Shown here one piece after another: positions 8,446-17,191 of a stretch of 64,000 nt of DNA (position 1 is the first letter of the stretch; every line of letters begins with the position of its first letter). The position numbers and the translations under genes are program-made. This DNA comes from Brevibacterium siliguriense (GTDB lineage Bacteria; Actinomycetota; Actinomycetes; Actinomycetales; Brevibacteriaceae), in the NCBI RefSeq assembly GCF_900105315.1, contig NZ_LT629766.1:682001-746000 (forward strand), read 5' to 3'. The notes beneath the pieces were generated by a model. The model was not told the DNA's origin. It was given only the letters and a program-made list of their open reading frames with translations, and ran no database searches.

Positions 8446-9711
8446 TCAGGCCAGGGCACCGGCGGCGAGCCGGCGGACCACCTCGGTGAGGTGATGGAGG
8501 CCTGAGACGAGATCCTCGTCTTTCGTGAACTCGGCCAGGCTGTGTGAGACGCCGTCGACGCTGGGGACGAAGAGCATGACGGTGGGCACCTCGTCCTTCA
8601 TATTCGTCGAATCGTGCCCGGCCACGGTCATCACCTTCGCCGAAGTGAGTCCCAGATCATCTGCGACTGACCGTGCCAGCTCGACCCCGTCCTCGGAGTA
8701 CGGGTTCTGATCCCAGCTGTGTTCGGCGACGATCTCGATCTCCACCCGGTCGTCGTCGCTGACCTGGGCGATCGTGGCCATGAGCTTCTCATGGGCGGCG
8801 GCGATCACCTCGGCGCTGGGAGAGCGCAGATCGAGCAGCAGGCTGACCTCGCTGGCGACGACGACCGGAGAATTCGGGTAGACGGTGAGCTGACCGCACG
8901 CGGTGTGCAGAGTTCCGGGCTCGAAATCGTCGACGAGTTCACGAGCGGTCACGACGAGACGCGCCGCACCGAGCAGGGCATCCTGCCGGTCGGCCATGAG
9001 CGTCGACCCGCTGTGCGCCTGAGCACCGGTGACCTTGAACTCGTACTTGTGGGCCGCCCACGTGGCGTTGACCAGGCCGATCGCCACCCCGTCCTCTTCC
9101 ATGCTGCGACCCTGCTGGACGTGGATCTCCGCATAGGAGGCGATCTCCGGGACCGTGAAGTCTCCCCGTTCTCCCAGCTCATCGAGTGCCTCGGCGACGG
9201 TGATTCCAGCAGCATCACGCGTGGTCAGGGCCGCTTCCAGCTCGGCCTTGCCAGTGAAGACATTGGAACCCATCATCGAGGGCTTGAACCGGGACCCCTC
9301 TTCGTTGAACCAGTTGACCACGGCGAGGTTGAACTTCGCCTGCGACGGGTCAGCCCGCAGCTCATCGGCGACGGCGAAGCACGCATGCGCCGAGGACATC
9401 ACTCCGTAGGCCCCATCGAAACGCCCGGCGGTCGGCTGGGAATCCATGTGCGAACCGGTGAGCACAAAGGGGGCACCGGGCACGAGCTCGAGGAGCCCGA
9501 ACTGATTGCCGATCGCATCCCGGTGGACGCTGAAGCCGTGCTTGACGAGCAGCTCTTCGAACCATTTCCGCTGCTGACCATCGGCGGCGCTCGCCGCCTG
9601 CCGGTCGACCCCGTTCGTGCCCTCGATGGCGCCGAAACGCGAATGCACGGCCCAATCGGCGAGGAACTCGGCCTCGCGATCGGAACTGATCAGAGAGGGT
9701 GAAACGGTCAT
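8446..9711 (-). CDS. M20-family amidohydrolase (allantoate / N-carbamoyl-amino-acid hydrolase type)
   Basis: A 421-residue metallohydrolase. Metal ligands are visible in GSHMDSQPTAGRFDG, in NEEGSRF and in EIHVQQG, and the C-terminal GHDSTN supplies the last histidine. These are the AllC / beta-ureidopropionase signatures (Zn- or Mn-dependent cleavage of a carbamoyl or ureido group). ATG 9711 follows AAAGGA and is preferred over frames reaching to 9963. It is last in a minus-strand operon after an MHS transporter and a ThDP enzyme, with a PucR-type regulator divergent. A purine, ureide or carbamoyl substrate is plausible but not shown. Confidence 0.82.
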   Translation of the reverse strand: MTVSPSLISSDREAEFLADWAVHSRFGAIEGTNGVDRQAASAADGQQRKWFEELLVKHGFSVHRDAIGNQFGLLELVPGAPFVLTGSHMDSQPTAGRFDGAYGVMSSAHACFAVADELRADPSQAKFNLAVVNWFNEEGSRFKPSMMGSNVFTGKAELEAALTTRDAAGITVAEALDELGERGDFTVPEIASYAEIHVQQGRSMEEDGVAIGLVNATWAAHKYEFKVTGAQAHSGSTLMADRQDALLGAARLVVTARELVDDFEPGTLHTACGQLTVYPNSPVVVASEVSLLLDLRSPSAEVIAAAHEKLMATIAQVSDDDRVEIEIVAEHSWDQNPYSEDGVELARSVADDLGLTSAKVMTVAGHDSTNMKDEVPTVMLFVPSVDGVSHSLAEFTKDEDLVSGLHHLTEVVRRLAAGALA

Positions 9712-9829
9712 GATGGGTCCTTTCGAGACGGTGTCGCCGGTGGGGTAGGTTGCGACTGTGAGGGGGAGGGGTGCGGCGCCGGCAGTGCCGGTGTCAGGTC
9801 GGTGGTGCCGGGTGGGCACCCAGGATGGA

Positions 9830-11578
9830 TCAGGCGGTTTCGTCGGCGGCCGGCGGCATCGTCGCCGGGTCGATGAGCACATGGATGAGCGCCGGCCCGT
9901 CATGGGCAAGCGCCCTATCGAGGGCGGGTCCGAATTCCTCGGTCGTCTCGACGCGTTCCCCATGCCCGGTCAGCACGGACACGGATGTGTCGCTTCCGGT
10001 CAAGCACGCGTCACTCGCCGAGGCGACCCCGGAGCTGCTGAGGTCGAACGCCGACATCCACGCGGCGAAGTTCGGGTTGACCATGCGCGTGCCCGAGGGC
10101 CGGCCCGGATAATGATTCTCCTGGTGAGACACGATCGTGCCGTACATGCCGTTGTCGACGACGATGATGAGCGGTGTCCCACCGTGGGCGAAGGCCGTGG
10201 CGATCTCCTGGCCATTCATGAGGAAGTCCCCATCACCGCAGATCGCGACAGTGCGCCGATCCGGGCTGACCAGAGAGGCCGCCACCGCGGCGGGAACAGC
10301 GAGACCCATCGCCCCGTTGCGGGCTCCGACGAGACCGGCCGGTCGCTCATGCCGGATGAACCGGTGCCCCCAGATCGTGGCATTGCCCGCCCCATAGGTG
10401 AGGATCGCATCCCCGCCGAGGCGGTCATCGAGGATCCCGAACGCCACCCCGAGATCGACTCCGGCACGATCCGCGTTCTCCGGTGCCGCCTCGGCGTCGG
10501 GGCGGTGAGCGGCGAACCGGGACTGCACGTCCGCGCGTCGTTGCATCCACTCATCCGTTCGGGCGCCGCGCAGCGGACTCGCATCCCGCGCCGCACCGGC
10601 ATCGGCCCTGGTCAAGGCCCTGGTGAAGGAGTCGGGGGAGGCGATGATGTGCTCATCGATGCGCCCCGCGTGCTGGGTGGCCTCCATATCGAGGGAGACG
10701 ATCACCGTCTCGGCGTCGAAACCGATGGTGTACCCATCGCTGGCGACGTCGGAGCGGGTGCAGCCGACGAAGACGATGAGGTCCGCCTCGGCGAACCCGG
10801 CCGCCACCGCATCGGCGCGTCCGTAGCCGAGCCACCCCGCCCACGCCGGGGAGGAATGCGGAACCGCATCGTAGGCGCGCCAATCGCAGAAGATCGGCAC
10901 CCCCGCCGAGGCGGCCAGACCGGCCAGCTCGGCTCCGCAGCCGTTGTGCCACCCATCCCCGCCGAGGACGAACGCGGGACGCTCGGCGGCCGCGATCCGC
11001 GATGCCAGCCCGTCGATGACGGTGGGGGCAGGAGTCGGCGGGGCCACCTCGGCGAGGGCCGGGGTTTGAGCCTTAGTGAGACGGACGAGGACATCCTCGG
11101 GCAGGCCGACGACGACGGGACCGGGGCGACCGGATGCGGCGATGCGCAGGGCATCGGCGGTGATCTCGCCGGCACGGTTCTCATCATCGATGGTGAGCAC
11201 GCGCTTCGCCGTCGAGGAGAACCACTCGCTCAGGCTGAACTCCTGGAAGGATTCGCGGGAGCGGTCGCCCAGAGGGACAAGGCCGACGAACAGGACGAGC
11301 GCGGTCGCGTCCTGCCAGGCGGTGTGGACGGAGATCATCGCGTTCGCCGCACCCGGACCGCGGGTGACCATGGCGATTCCGGGACGGCCGGTCAGCCGCG
11401 ATTCGGCCAGCGCCATGAACCCCGCACCGCCCTCCTGCCGGCACACGACGGTCTCGATCTTCGCGTCGTACAGTCCGTCGAGGACGTCGAGGTAGGACTC
11501 GCCGGGAACCGCGTAGACGCGTTCGATGCCCGCGCTCTCCAGGGTGTCGACGATGAGGTGGCCGGCGGAATGCGACAT
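9830..11578 (-). CDS. Thiamine-diphosphate-dependent enzyme, acetolactate-synthase-like
   Basis: A 582-residue protein with the three-domain order of the ThDP decarboxylase/carboligase family: PYR domain (residues 1-170), central domain, PP domain. The ThDP-activating glutamate is present in CRQEGGAGFMA, and the metal/diphosphate motif is GDGDFLMN ... DNGMYG. Presence of the Glu argues against glyoxylate carboligase, which lacks it. No regulatory subunit is adjacent, so it is probably catabolic rather than for branched-chain synthesis. It sits between an MHS transporter and an M20 amidohydrolase on the same strand. Confidence 0.8.
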   Translation of the reverse strand: MSHSAGHLIVDTLESAGIERVYAVPGESYLDVLDGLYDAKIETVVCRQEGGAGFMALAESRLTGRPGIAMVTRGPGAANAMISVHTAWQDATALVLFVGLVPLGDRSRESFQEFSLSEWFSSTAKRVLTIDDENRAGEITADALRIAASGRPGPVVVGLPEDVLVRLTKAQTPALAEVAPPTPAPTVIDGLASRIAAAERPAFVLGGDGWHNGCGAELAGLAASAGVPIFCDWRAYDAVPHSSPAWAGWLGYGRADAVAAGFAEADLIVFVGCTRSDVASDGYTIGFDAETVIVSLDMEATQHAGRIDEHIIASPDSFTRALTRADAGAARDASPLRGARTDEWMQRRADVQSRFAAHRPDAEAAPENADRAGVDLGVAFGILDDRLGGDAILTYGAGNATIWGHRFIRHERPAGLVGARNGAMGLAVPAAVAASLVSPDRRTVAICGDGDFLMNGQEIATAFAHGGTPLIIVVDNGMYGTIVSHQENHYPGRPSGTRMVNPNFAAWMSAFDLSSSGVASASDACLTGSDTSVSVLTGHGERVETTEEFGPALDRALAHDGPALIHVLIDPATMPPAADETA

Positions 11579-11672
11579 TGGGATGTCCTTTCGACGATCG
11601 GGTGGTGAGAGGTCCGGGAGGCCCGGCTCAGTGCTGTGCTCAGCGCGGAGTGTGGCTCTGGGTTCCGGGTTC

Positions 11673-13004
11673 TCAGTGTTTGAAGCCGGGCAGGTCGACG
11701 CTCATACGGGGAGCGACGAAGCCTGCGAACGCCGTGAACAGGGAGAGAAAGACGAGCATTGCGGCGGCCGGCCACCAGTGATCACCGGCGGAGGCGACGA
11801 AGCTCGTGGCCAACAGCGGAATGAAGCCCGAGAGCATGCCTGCGGCGTTCTGCGCCATGCCCACACCCGTGTAGCGGGTCGTCGCGGGGAACAGCCCGGT
11901 GAGCACCGTGCCCGATGCTGCATAGGGCAGTGACAGGGTGGACACGGCCAGGGTCATGGCGATGACGACGAGGACCGGGTTGCCGGATTCGAACAGGAAG
12001 AACGCGGGAACCGCGACGGCCGCCGAGGCGACTCCGCCCCAGAGGATGACCTTCGAGGCCCCGAACTTCGTACCCAGGACGCCGCCCCAGATGAGGGCAC
12101 CGATTTCGACGGCGGCCGCGACCATGCTGCCGAGCAGGAGGAGCGAGTCGTCGTAGCCGAGGATGTTGACGCCGTACCAGACGCAGAATGCGGTGACGAG
12201 GTAGAAGCCGCCGACGCCGAGCAGGGCAGCGGCCATGCCGATGATGATCTGCTTCCACGAATCACGGAAAGTGGTGCGGATGGGGCTCTTCTCGACCTCG
12301 CCGGACTCCTCGAGTTGGCGGAAGACGGGGGATTCCTCGAGACGGGAGCGCAGGTAGACGGCGACGACGAGCAGTGGGAGGGCGATGAGGAACGGGATCC
12401 TCCAACCGAAGGAGTTGAAGCTGTCCTGCGAGAACAGCAGGGTCATGACGAAGAAGCCGCCGGAGGACAGGATCGTGCCGATCGGGGAGCCGATCTGCGG
12501 GATCGCTGCATAACGGGCACGCAGGTGGAGCGGGGCGTTCTCGACGACGAGCGTCATCGCCCCCGACCATTCGCCGCCGACGAAGAGACCCTGGAGGATG
12601 CGCAGGAGCACGAGCAGTGCGGGGGCTGCGAAACCGATCGCGGCGTAGGTCGGCAGGAGGCCGATGAGTCCGGTGACGACGCCGATGCCGATGATCGTGA
12701 TGAGCAGGACTTTGCGGCGCCCGATCTTGTCGCCCATGCGGCCGAAGATCAGACCGCCGATGGGACGAGCGGCCAGCCCGACGCCGAAGGTGGCGAAGGA
12801 GGCCATGGCGGCGGCCGTGGCGTTCTCGCTGGTGAAGTACTGGACGTTGAAGATAAGGGCTGCCGCTGCCGAGAAGAGGAAGAAGTCGTACCATTCGAGG
12901 GCGGTGCCGATCAGGGCGCCGGCGGCGACCTTGTTTGCGTCCTTGACGCTCAGTTCCGTTGTGGCGTTGAGCTCGGCGGACGCCGTAGTGTTCTGCTCGC
13001 TCAT
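11673..13004 (-). CDS. MFS transporter, metabolite:H+ symporter (MHS) family
   Basis: A 443-residue, 12-helix symporter. The N-terminal LIGTALEWYDFFLF and the loop 2-3 motif GRMGDKIGRRKVL are diagnostic of MHS proteins, which import organic acids, betaines or aromatic acids with protons. The start ATG 13004 follows GGAGAGA. It is first in an operon with a ThDP enzyme and an M20 amidohydrolase and is divergent from a PucR-type regulator. Two inverted repeats lie in the shared promoter region. The cargo is presumably the substrate of the two downstream enzymes. Confidence 0.88.
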   Translation of the reverse strand: MSEQNTTASAELNATTELSVKDANKVAAGALIGTALEWYDFFLFSAAAALIFNVQYFTSENATAAAMASFATFGVGLAARPIGGLIFGRMGDKIGRRKVLLITIIGIGVVTGLIGLLPTYAAIGFAAPALLVLLRILQGLFVGGEWSGAMTLVVENAPLHLRARYAAIPQIGSPIGTILSSGGFFVMTLLFSQDSFNSFGWRIPFLIALPLLVVAVYLRSRLEESPVFRQLEESGEVEKSPIRTTFRDSWKQIIIGMAAALLGVGGFYLVTAFCVWYGVNILGYDDSLLLLGSMVAAAVEIGALIWGGVLGTKFGASKVILWGGVASAAVAVPAFFLFESGNPVLVVIAMTLAVSTLSLPYAASGTVLTGLFPATTRYTGVGMAQNAAGMLSGFIPLLATSFVASAGDHWWPAAAMLVFLSLFTAFAGFVAPRMSVDLPGFKH

Positions 13005-13070
13005 GGATTCTCTCCGTCGAGTCCGGGGACCTGGGCCTGGTCGGCCGAGTCCGGGTGCGGGTGGTGCAGC

Positions 13071-13091
13071 GGTCGATCGTTGCGATCGACC
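13071..13091. promoter_or_regulatory. Perfect 9-bp inverted repeat in the MHS operon leader
   Basis: GGTCGATCG and CGATCGACC are separated by TTG. The repeat is about 70 bases ahead of the MHS start and just downstream of a TATATC that could be its -10, a place where a bound protein would block transcription. Confidence 0.5.
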
Positions 13092-13164
13092 AGCAGATAT
13101 AGACCTTACAGAGTGCCACATGTCCTGATCCAGGCACATTTGTCGCCGAAAAGTGGGCAATGCT

Positions 13165-13178
13165 TGTGCAGATGCACA
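13165..13178. promoter_or_regulatory. Inverted repeat TGTGCA-N2-TGCACA near the PucR-type gene start
   Basis: The site lies 17 bases ahead of the regulator's ATG 13195 and within the divergent region shared with the MHS operon. It is a candidate autoregulatory site for the PucR-like protein. Confidence 0.4.
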
Positions 13179-13194
13179 TATTCTGGACGGTGTG

Positions 13195-14376
13195 ATGGAT
13201 GAACAGGATGGAATTGCGGGCACACGACAGCTTCGGGACCGTCCGGAGCCCGGAGACGAACGTCGCTGGCTCGAGCTCCTCGACGCTCTCGATCTCGACG
13301 AGCTGACTGATCGGTTCATGACCCGCGTCGTCACGGTCTCCGGCTACGATCCCGCACCGATTCCGGTCTCGGAGCTGCGGCGGACCGGTCGGCTCTCCTT
13401 CTCCACCCTCATCGAGGGACTGCGAGCCGGTGGGTTCGACGGGTCAGTGGCGGTGTCAACGGAGGTCGGGGTCTCCCGGGCGCGGGCAGGAATCCCGCTC
13501 GAGGCGCTGATGACCGCGATCCGCCACGATTTCAATGTGCTCTGGGAAGTGCTCACGAGGGTGGCGAATCAGGAGGATGCGGAACTCGTCATCCGGCACA
13601 CCGGCATCGTCCTGTCCACCGTCGATGAGTACGTCTCGCAGGTCCAGCAGGCCTATACCGCCGAACGCACACGGATGCGGGCGGAGGAGGATTCGGTGCA
13701 CGCCGGACTCATCGCGAGCCTCTTCGACGATCCCGATCCGACGAGTGAGCGTCTGTCGACGATCGCGACCGGCCTCGGACTCGACGTGGACTCACCGCTG
13801 CTCGTCATCGCCGCCGCTGGAGACGATGTCCGGGCGCTGCGGGTGATCATCTCCGACCATGTCCGCGCGGGCGGGACCATATTCACCCACCACCTCGGCG
13901 AGGTTCTCATCGCATTCAGTCCGGTACCGGGCGGTTCCGTCCCTACCTCGGCGGCGCTCGCCGGCAGGATCGTCGAGGCCAGGGTGGGGTACGTGCGCGC
14001 CGACGGGATCGGGACGCTGCGGCGTTCCGCGCTGACGGCCCGAGACCTCGCCGATGTCATCGCCGCTGATGAGACGTCCGCGATGACGTGGCGAAGCGGG
14101 TGGGCCAGGCTGGCGGCCCGGTCGCTCAACGCCGCGGGCAATCCCATCCTCGCCGATGTCGAGTCGGCGCTAGCCGCCTGCGGTCCGATTGAGCGAGAAC
14201 GCCTTGTCGAAGCGGTCCGCGCCTATCTGTCCTCGGGGAGCATCGGTGCCTCCGCAGGCCGACTGTTCTGCCACCGCAATACCGTGGCCAATCGTCTGCG
14301 CCGTTTCGCCGAACTCACCGGCGTCGATCCGATGATCCCCGCCGAGGCGGCCCGCCTCGTCGTCGGATGGGCGTGA
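13195..14376 (+). CDS. PucR/CdaR-family transcriptional regulator
   Basis: A 393-residue regulator. The C-terminal 55 residues (YLSSGSIGASAGRLFCHRNTVANRLRRF) are the PucR-type helix-turn-helix; the middle is a GGDEF-like / CdaR region without catalytic motifs. I chose ATG 13195, which has GGACGG ahead; GTG 13192 and GTG 13153 are alternatives. It is divergent from the MHS-ThDP-M20 operon, which it likely controls in response to the substrate. PucR relatives often govern purine, ureide or sugar-acid catabolism. Confidence 0.85.
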   Translation: MDEQDGIAGTRQLRDRPEPGDERRWLELLDALDLDELTDRFMTRVVTVSGYDPAPIPVSELRRTGRLSFSTLIEGLRAGGFDGSVAVSTEVGVSRARAGIPLEALMTAIRHDFNVLWEVLTRVANQEDAELVIRHTGIVLSTVDEYVSQVQQAYTAERTRMRAEEDSVHAGLIASLFDDPDPTSERLSTIATGLGLDVDSPLLVIAAAGDDVRALRVIISDHVRAGGTIFTHHLGEVLIAFSPVPGGSVPTSAALAGRIVEARVGYVRADGIGTLRRSALTARDLADVIAADETSAMTWRSGWARLAARSLNAAGNPILADVESALAACGPIERERLVEAVRAYLSSGSIGASAGRLFCHRNTVANRLRRFAELTGVDPMIPAEAARLVVGWA

Positions 14377-14475
14377 GCGGGGCTGCGGCGCGTCGATCAA
14401 GGCGGCCCTCAGATATCGCCCCGTGAACGGCGAGACATCCGCGCTGCGGCTTGAACGAGGCCACCCGACCGTTGA

Positions 14476-15510
14476 TCAGGACTGCGGTAACCCGGTGAAG
14501 CTCTGCCCATGCGGTCCGGTCAGAGCGACAGCTTGGCCGTCGACGCTGAGGACGAATCGCCCAGCGGGCTCGATGCCGATCGCCTCGAGCTGTGCGCGGG
14601 TATCCGGGAGGACGTCGGCTCCCTCGTTGCTCATCCACACGATGTCACCGCGCGAGAGCATGAGGGAGGCGAAACGGGCACGAGTCTCCGCTTCGGCATA
14701 GGCGAGCACCGCGCTGTGGAAGACGACGGGCTGGGCGCCGGCCGGTACCTCGGCGATCAGGGATTCGATCGTCTCGAGCAGGTCGCCGCGGACGAGGCGC
14801 GGGGGATCAGCGGCCGCGACCGAGGCGGCGGCGAGGAGGCGCTCCCGTCTCGACTCATGTTCGGGCCAGATCAGCGATGTCAGCCATTCGCGCTGGTCAG
14901 CATCGGTGATATCGAGAGGATTGAGATCGATTCCGGCTCGCCACGCGACCTCGGGAAGGCGCTTCGGTGTCGTGGCATTCGTCAGTTCGCAGTCGAGCAC
15001 GACCGGGCTTGGACCATCCGCCGGGTCGAGCGTCGTCGACCGCTCGAACTCCGCGCCGGACGACCCGGCCGCCTCGGCGGAGGTGAACCGGTAGCTGTAT
15101 CGGTCGGGGTAGAGGCAGAGACCGGCCGAAGCGCCGACCTCGATGAGCGCGAGCGGCCCGTCGATCCGCGCGAGCGCCGGCAGGAGCGTCGCACATCGAC
15201 CCGCCTCGTTCGTCTGCGTGGACCGCGCGAGCATGAGCTCTCGAATGTCGTCCCAGTGGTCAAACAGCCACACCCGCAACTCCGCGTAGGACCCTTCATC
15301 GGCGCCGAGGTGGCGGGCCGCGGCGAAGAGAAGGTTGGCTTGGCGTTTCGGTCGGGGAAGCTCGACGAGGAGGGCGATGACCTCATCGTCCGCGGCCACG
15401 CCCTCAGCCCACGAGGCGTAGATCGGGGAGGTCTCGGCCGCCTCGAGTCGGGCGAACCTGCCGTAGTAGTCGCGCAGAGTCTCGGCTTCGAGCTCGGTCA
15501 TCGGCTGCAT
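14476..15510 (-). CDS. DUF2332-family protein
   Basis: A 344-residue soluble protein of a family widespread in actinobacteria and of unknown biochemistry. The conserved patterns LLVELPRPKRQANLLFAA near residue 50 and IEVGASAGLCLYPDRYSY near residue 120 are present; the latter looks like the glycine-rich loop of a methyltransferase-like fold. ATG 15510 follows AAGGGA at 7 bases. It stands alone between a regulator and a transporter that face other ways. Function unknown. Confidence 0.78.
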   Translation of the reverse strand: MQPMTELEAETLRDYYGRFARLEAAETSPIYASWAEGVAADDEVIALLVELPRPKRQANLLFAAARHLGADEGSYAELRVWLFDHWDDIRELMLARSTQTNEAGRCATLLPALARIDGPLALIEVGASAGLCLYPDRYSYRFTSAEAAGSSGAEFERSTTLDPADGPSPVVLDCELTNATTPKRLPEVAWRAGIDLNPLDITDADQREWLTSLIWPEHESRRERLLAAASVAAADPPRLVRGDLLETIESLIAEVPAGAQPVVFHSAVLAYAEAETRARFASLMLSRGDIVWMSNEGADVLPDTRAQLEAIGIEPAGRFVLSVDGQAVALTGPHGQSFTGLPQS

Positions 15511-15696
15511 CGGTGTCCCTTCGTCGGTCTGTTCCCATCGTAGTCGTCGGAAGCGGTCCCGATATTCGGTACTTTCGCCGCGAACTCTAGGCGTGACCGG
15601 GCCGGTGTCGTAATGTGTTGCCGTAATGCGCCGACAGCCGCGATCGCGGCATGACCCCGGCTGCCACAGCAGCCGGTCCTGATCGAAGGAGATCGC

Positions 15697-17061
15697 ATGT
15701 CATCCGAGGTGAGCCCGCCGACCAGCGGACAGACCCCTGCCGATTCGGCGCTGGAGAAGCGGACCCTGCGCAAGGTCCTCATCCGTCTCATCCCGTTCGT
15801 CATCGCGATGTACTTCATCAACTACCTCGATCGGACGAACATCGGCATCGCCGGCCCGGGCGGAATGAACGAAGACCTTGCGATGAACGCGACCCAATTC
15901 GGGTTCGCCGCAGGCATCTTCTTCTTCGGCTACCTCATCCTCGAGGTGCCCTCGAACCTCGCTCTGCACAAGTTCGGCGCCCGCATCTGGCTCGCCCGCA
16001 TCCTCATCAGCTGGGGTATCGTCGCCGCCGCCATGGCGTTCGTGCCCAACCACGGCTGGCTCTACGTGCTGCGGTTCCTCCTCGGCGTCGCCGAGGCGGG
16101 ATTCTTTCCCGGCATCATCCTCTACCTCACGTACTGGTTCCCGACCTCGATGCGCGCGCGGGCCACGGCCCTGTTCATGCTCGCCATCCCGCTCTCCAGC
16201 GTCGTCGGCTCGCCCCTGTCGTCGTGGCTGATCTCCAGCGGCAACGCGATCTTCGAGAACTTCGCCGGCTGGCGCTTCATGTTCATCATCGAAGGCGTGC
16301 CCGCCGTCCTCCTGGGCATCATGTGCATCTTCTACCTCACCGACCGTCCGCGTGATGCGAAGTGGCTGAGTGTCGAAGAGCGCAACTGGCTGCAGTCGAC
16401 GATGGACGCCGAGGAGAAGAGCAAGGAAGAGACCTTCCACTACCCGGTCCGCCGGTCGCTGCTCCAGCCGCGCGTGTGGGCTCTGTCCTTCGTCTACTTC
16501 GGCATGGTCTACGGACTGTATGCCATGAGCTTCTTTCTCCCCACGATCATCGCGGGCTTCCAGGAGTCCTTCGGCGTCGAATACTCGATCGTCGAGATCG
16601 GCCTCATCACGGCCATTCCCTACGTCTTCGGCGCCTTGGCCATGTACTTCTGGTCCCGCCACGGCGACCGCACCGGCGAGCGGGTCTGGCATGTCGCTCT
16701 GCCGCTGTTCGTCGGCGGAGTGGCGATTCCCATCGCCCTCTACCTGTCCTCGCCGTTCACGACGATGATCGCGGTGACGATCACCTGCATGGCGATCTGC
16801 GCGGCCCTGCCCACCTTCTGGCCGCTGCCGCAGACCTTCCTCGCCGGTGCCGGTGCCGCTGCGGGACTCGCGCTCATCAACTCGCTCGGCAACTCTGCGG
16901 GCTTCTTCGCCCCCTACATCACCGGCTGGCTGGCCGACCTCACCGGCACCCAGAACGCGGGCATGTGGGTCGTCGGCGCAGCCATGGTCGCCGCCGGCAT
17001 CGTCACCCTCATCCTCAGAGCCGCTCCCGCACCCGATAACCTGGACGCGACGCTGAAGTGA
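15697..17061 (+). CDS. MFS transporter, anion:cation symporter (ACS) family
   Basis: A 454-residue, 12-helix permease. The segment MYFINYLDRTNIGIA at residues 30-45 and SWGIVAAAMAF, with a long cytoplasmic loop near residue 220, are typical of the ACS family (phthalate, tartrate, hexuronate importers). The start follows GAAGGAG. The next gene on the strand is a GlcD-type 2-hydroxyacid dehydrogenase, so the likely cargo is a hydroxy acid such as D-lactate, glycolate, tartrate or 2-hydroxyglutarate. Confidence 0.87.
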   Translation: MSSEVSPPTSGQTPADSALEKRTLRKVLIRLIPFVIAMYFINYLDRTNIGIAGPGGMNEDLAMNATQFGFAAGIFFFGYLILEVPSNLALHKFGARIWLARILISWGIVAAAMAFVPNHGWLYVLRFLLGVAEAGFFPGIILYLTYWFPTSMRARATALFMLAIPLSSVVGSPLSSWLISSGNAIFENFAGWRFMFIIEGVPAVLLGIMCIFYLTDRPRDAKWLSVEERNWLQSTMDAEEKSKEETFHYPVRRSLLQPRVWALSFVYFGMVYGLYAMSFFLPTIIAGFQESFGVEYSIVEIGLITAIPYVFGALAMYFWSRHGDRTGERVWHVALPLFVGGVAIPIALYLSSPFTTMIAVTITCMAICAALPTFWPLPQTFLAGAGAAAGLALINSLGNSAGFFAPYITGWLADLTGTQNAGMWVVGAAMVAAGIVTLILRAAPAPDNLDATLK

Positions 17062-17191
17062 CGGCCTTCGTGGTCATCACCCCTCGCCGAGGCGGCCGAC
17101 CGTTCCGAGCGTGACCGGCACGTCCGTGACCGCCCGGCACGTCCGTGATTGCCCGCCGTCCGCCTTCGCCCCACCGATCCGAGGAGCAGAA

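Noticed and set aside
9830-11578. Glyoxylate carboligase in an allantoin pathway
   Set aside because: The ThDP-activating glutamate is present (CRQEGG); glyoxylate carboligase has a valine there, and no allantoinase or tartronate semialdehyde reductase is adjacent.
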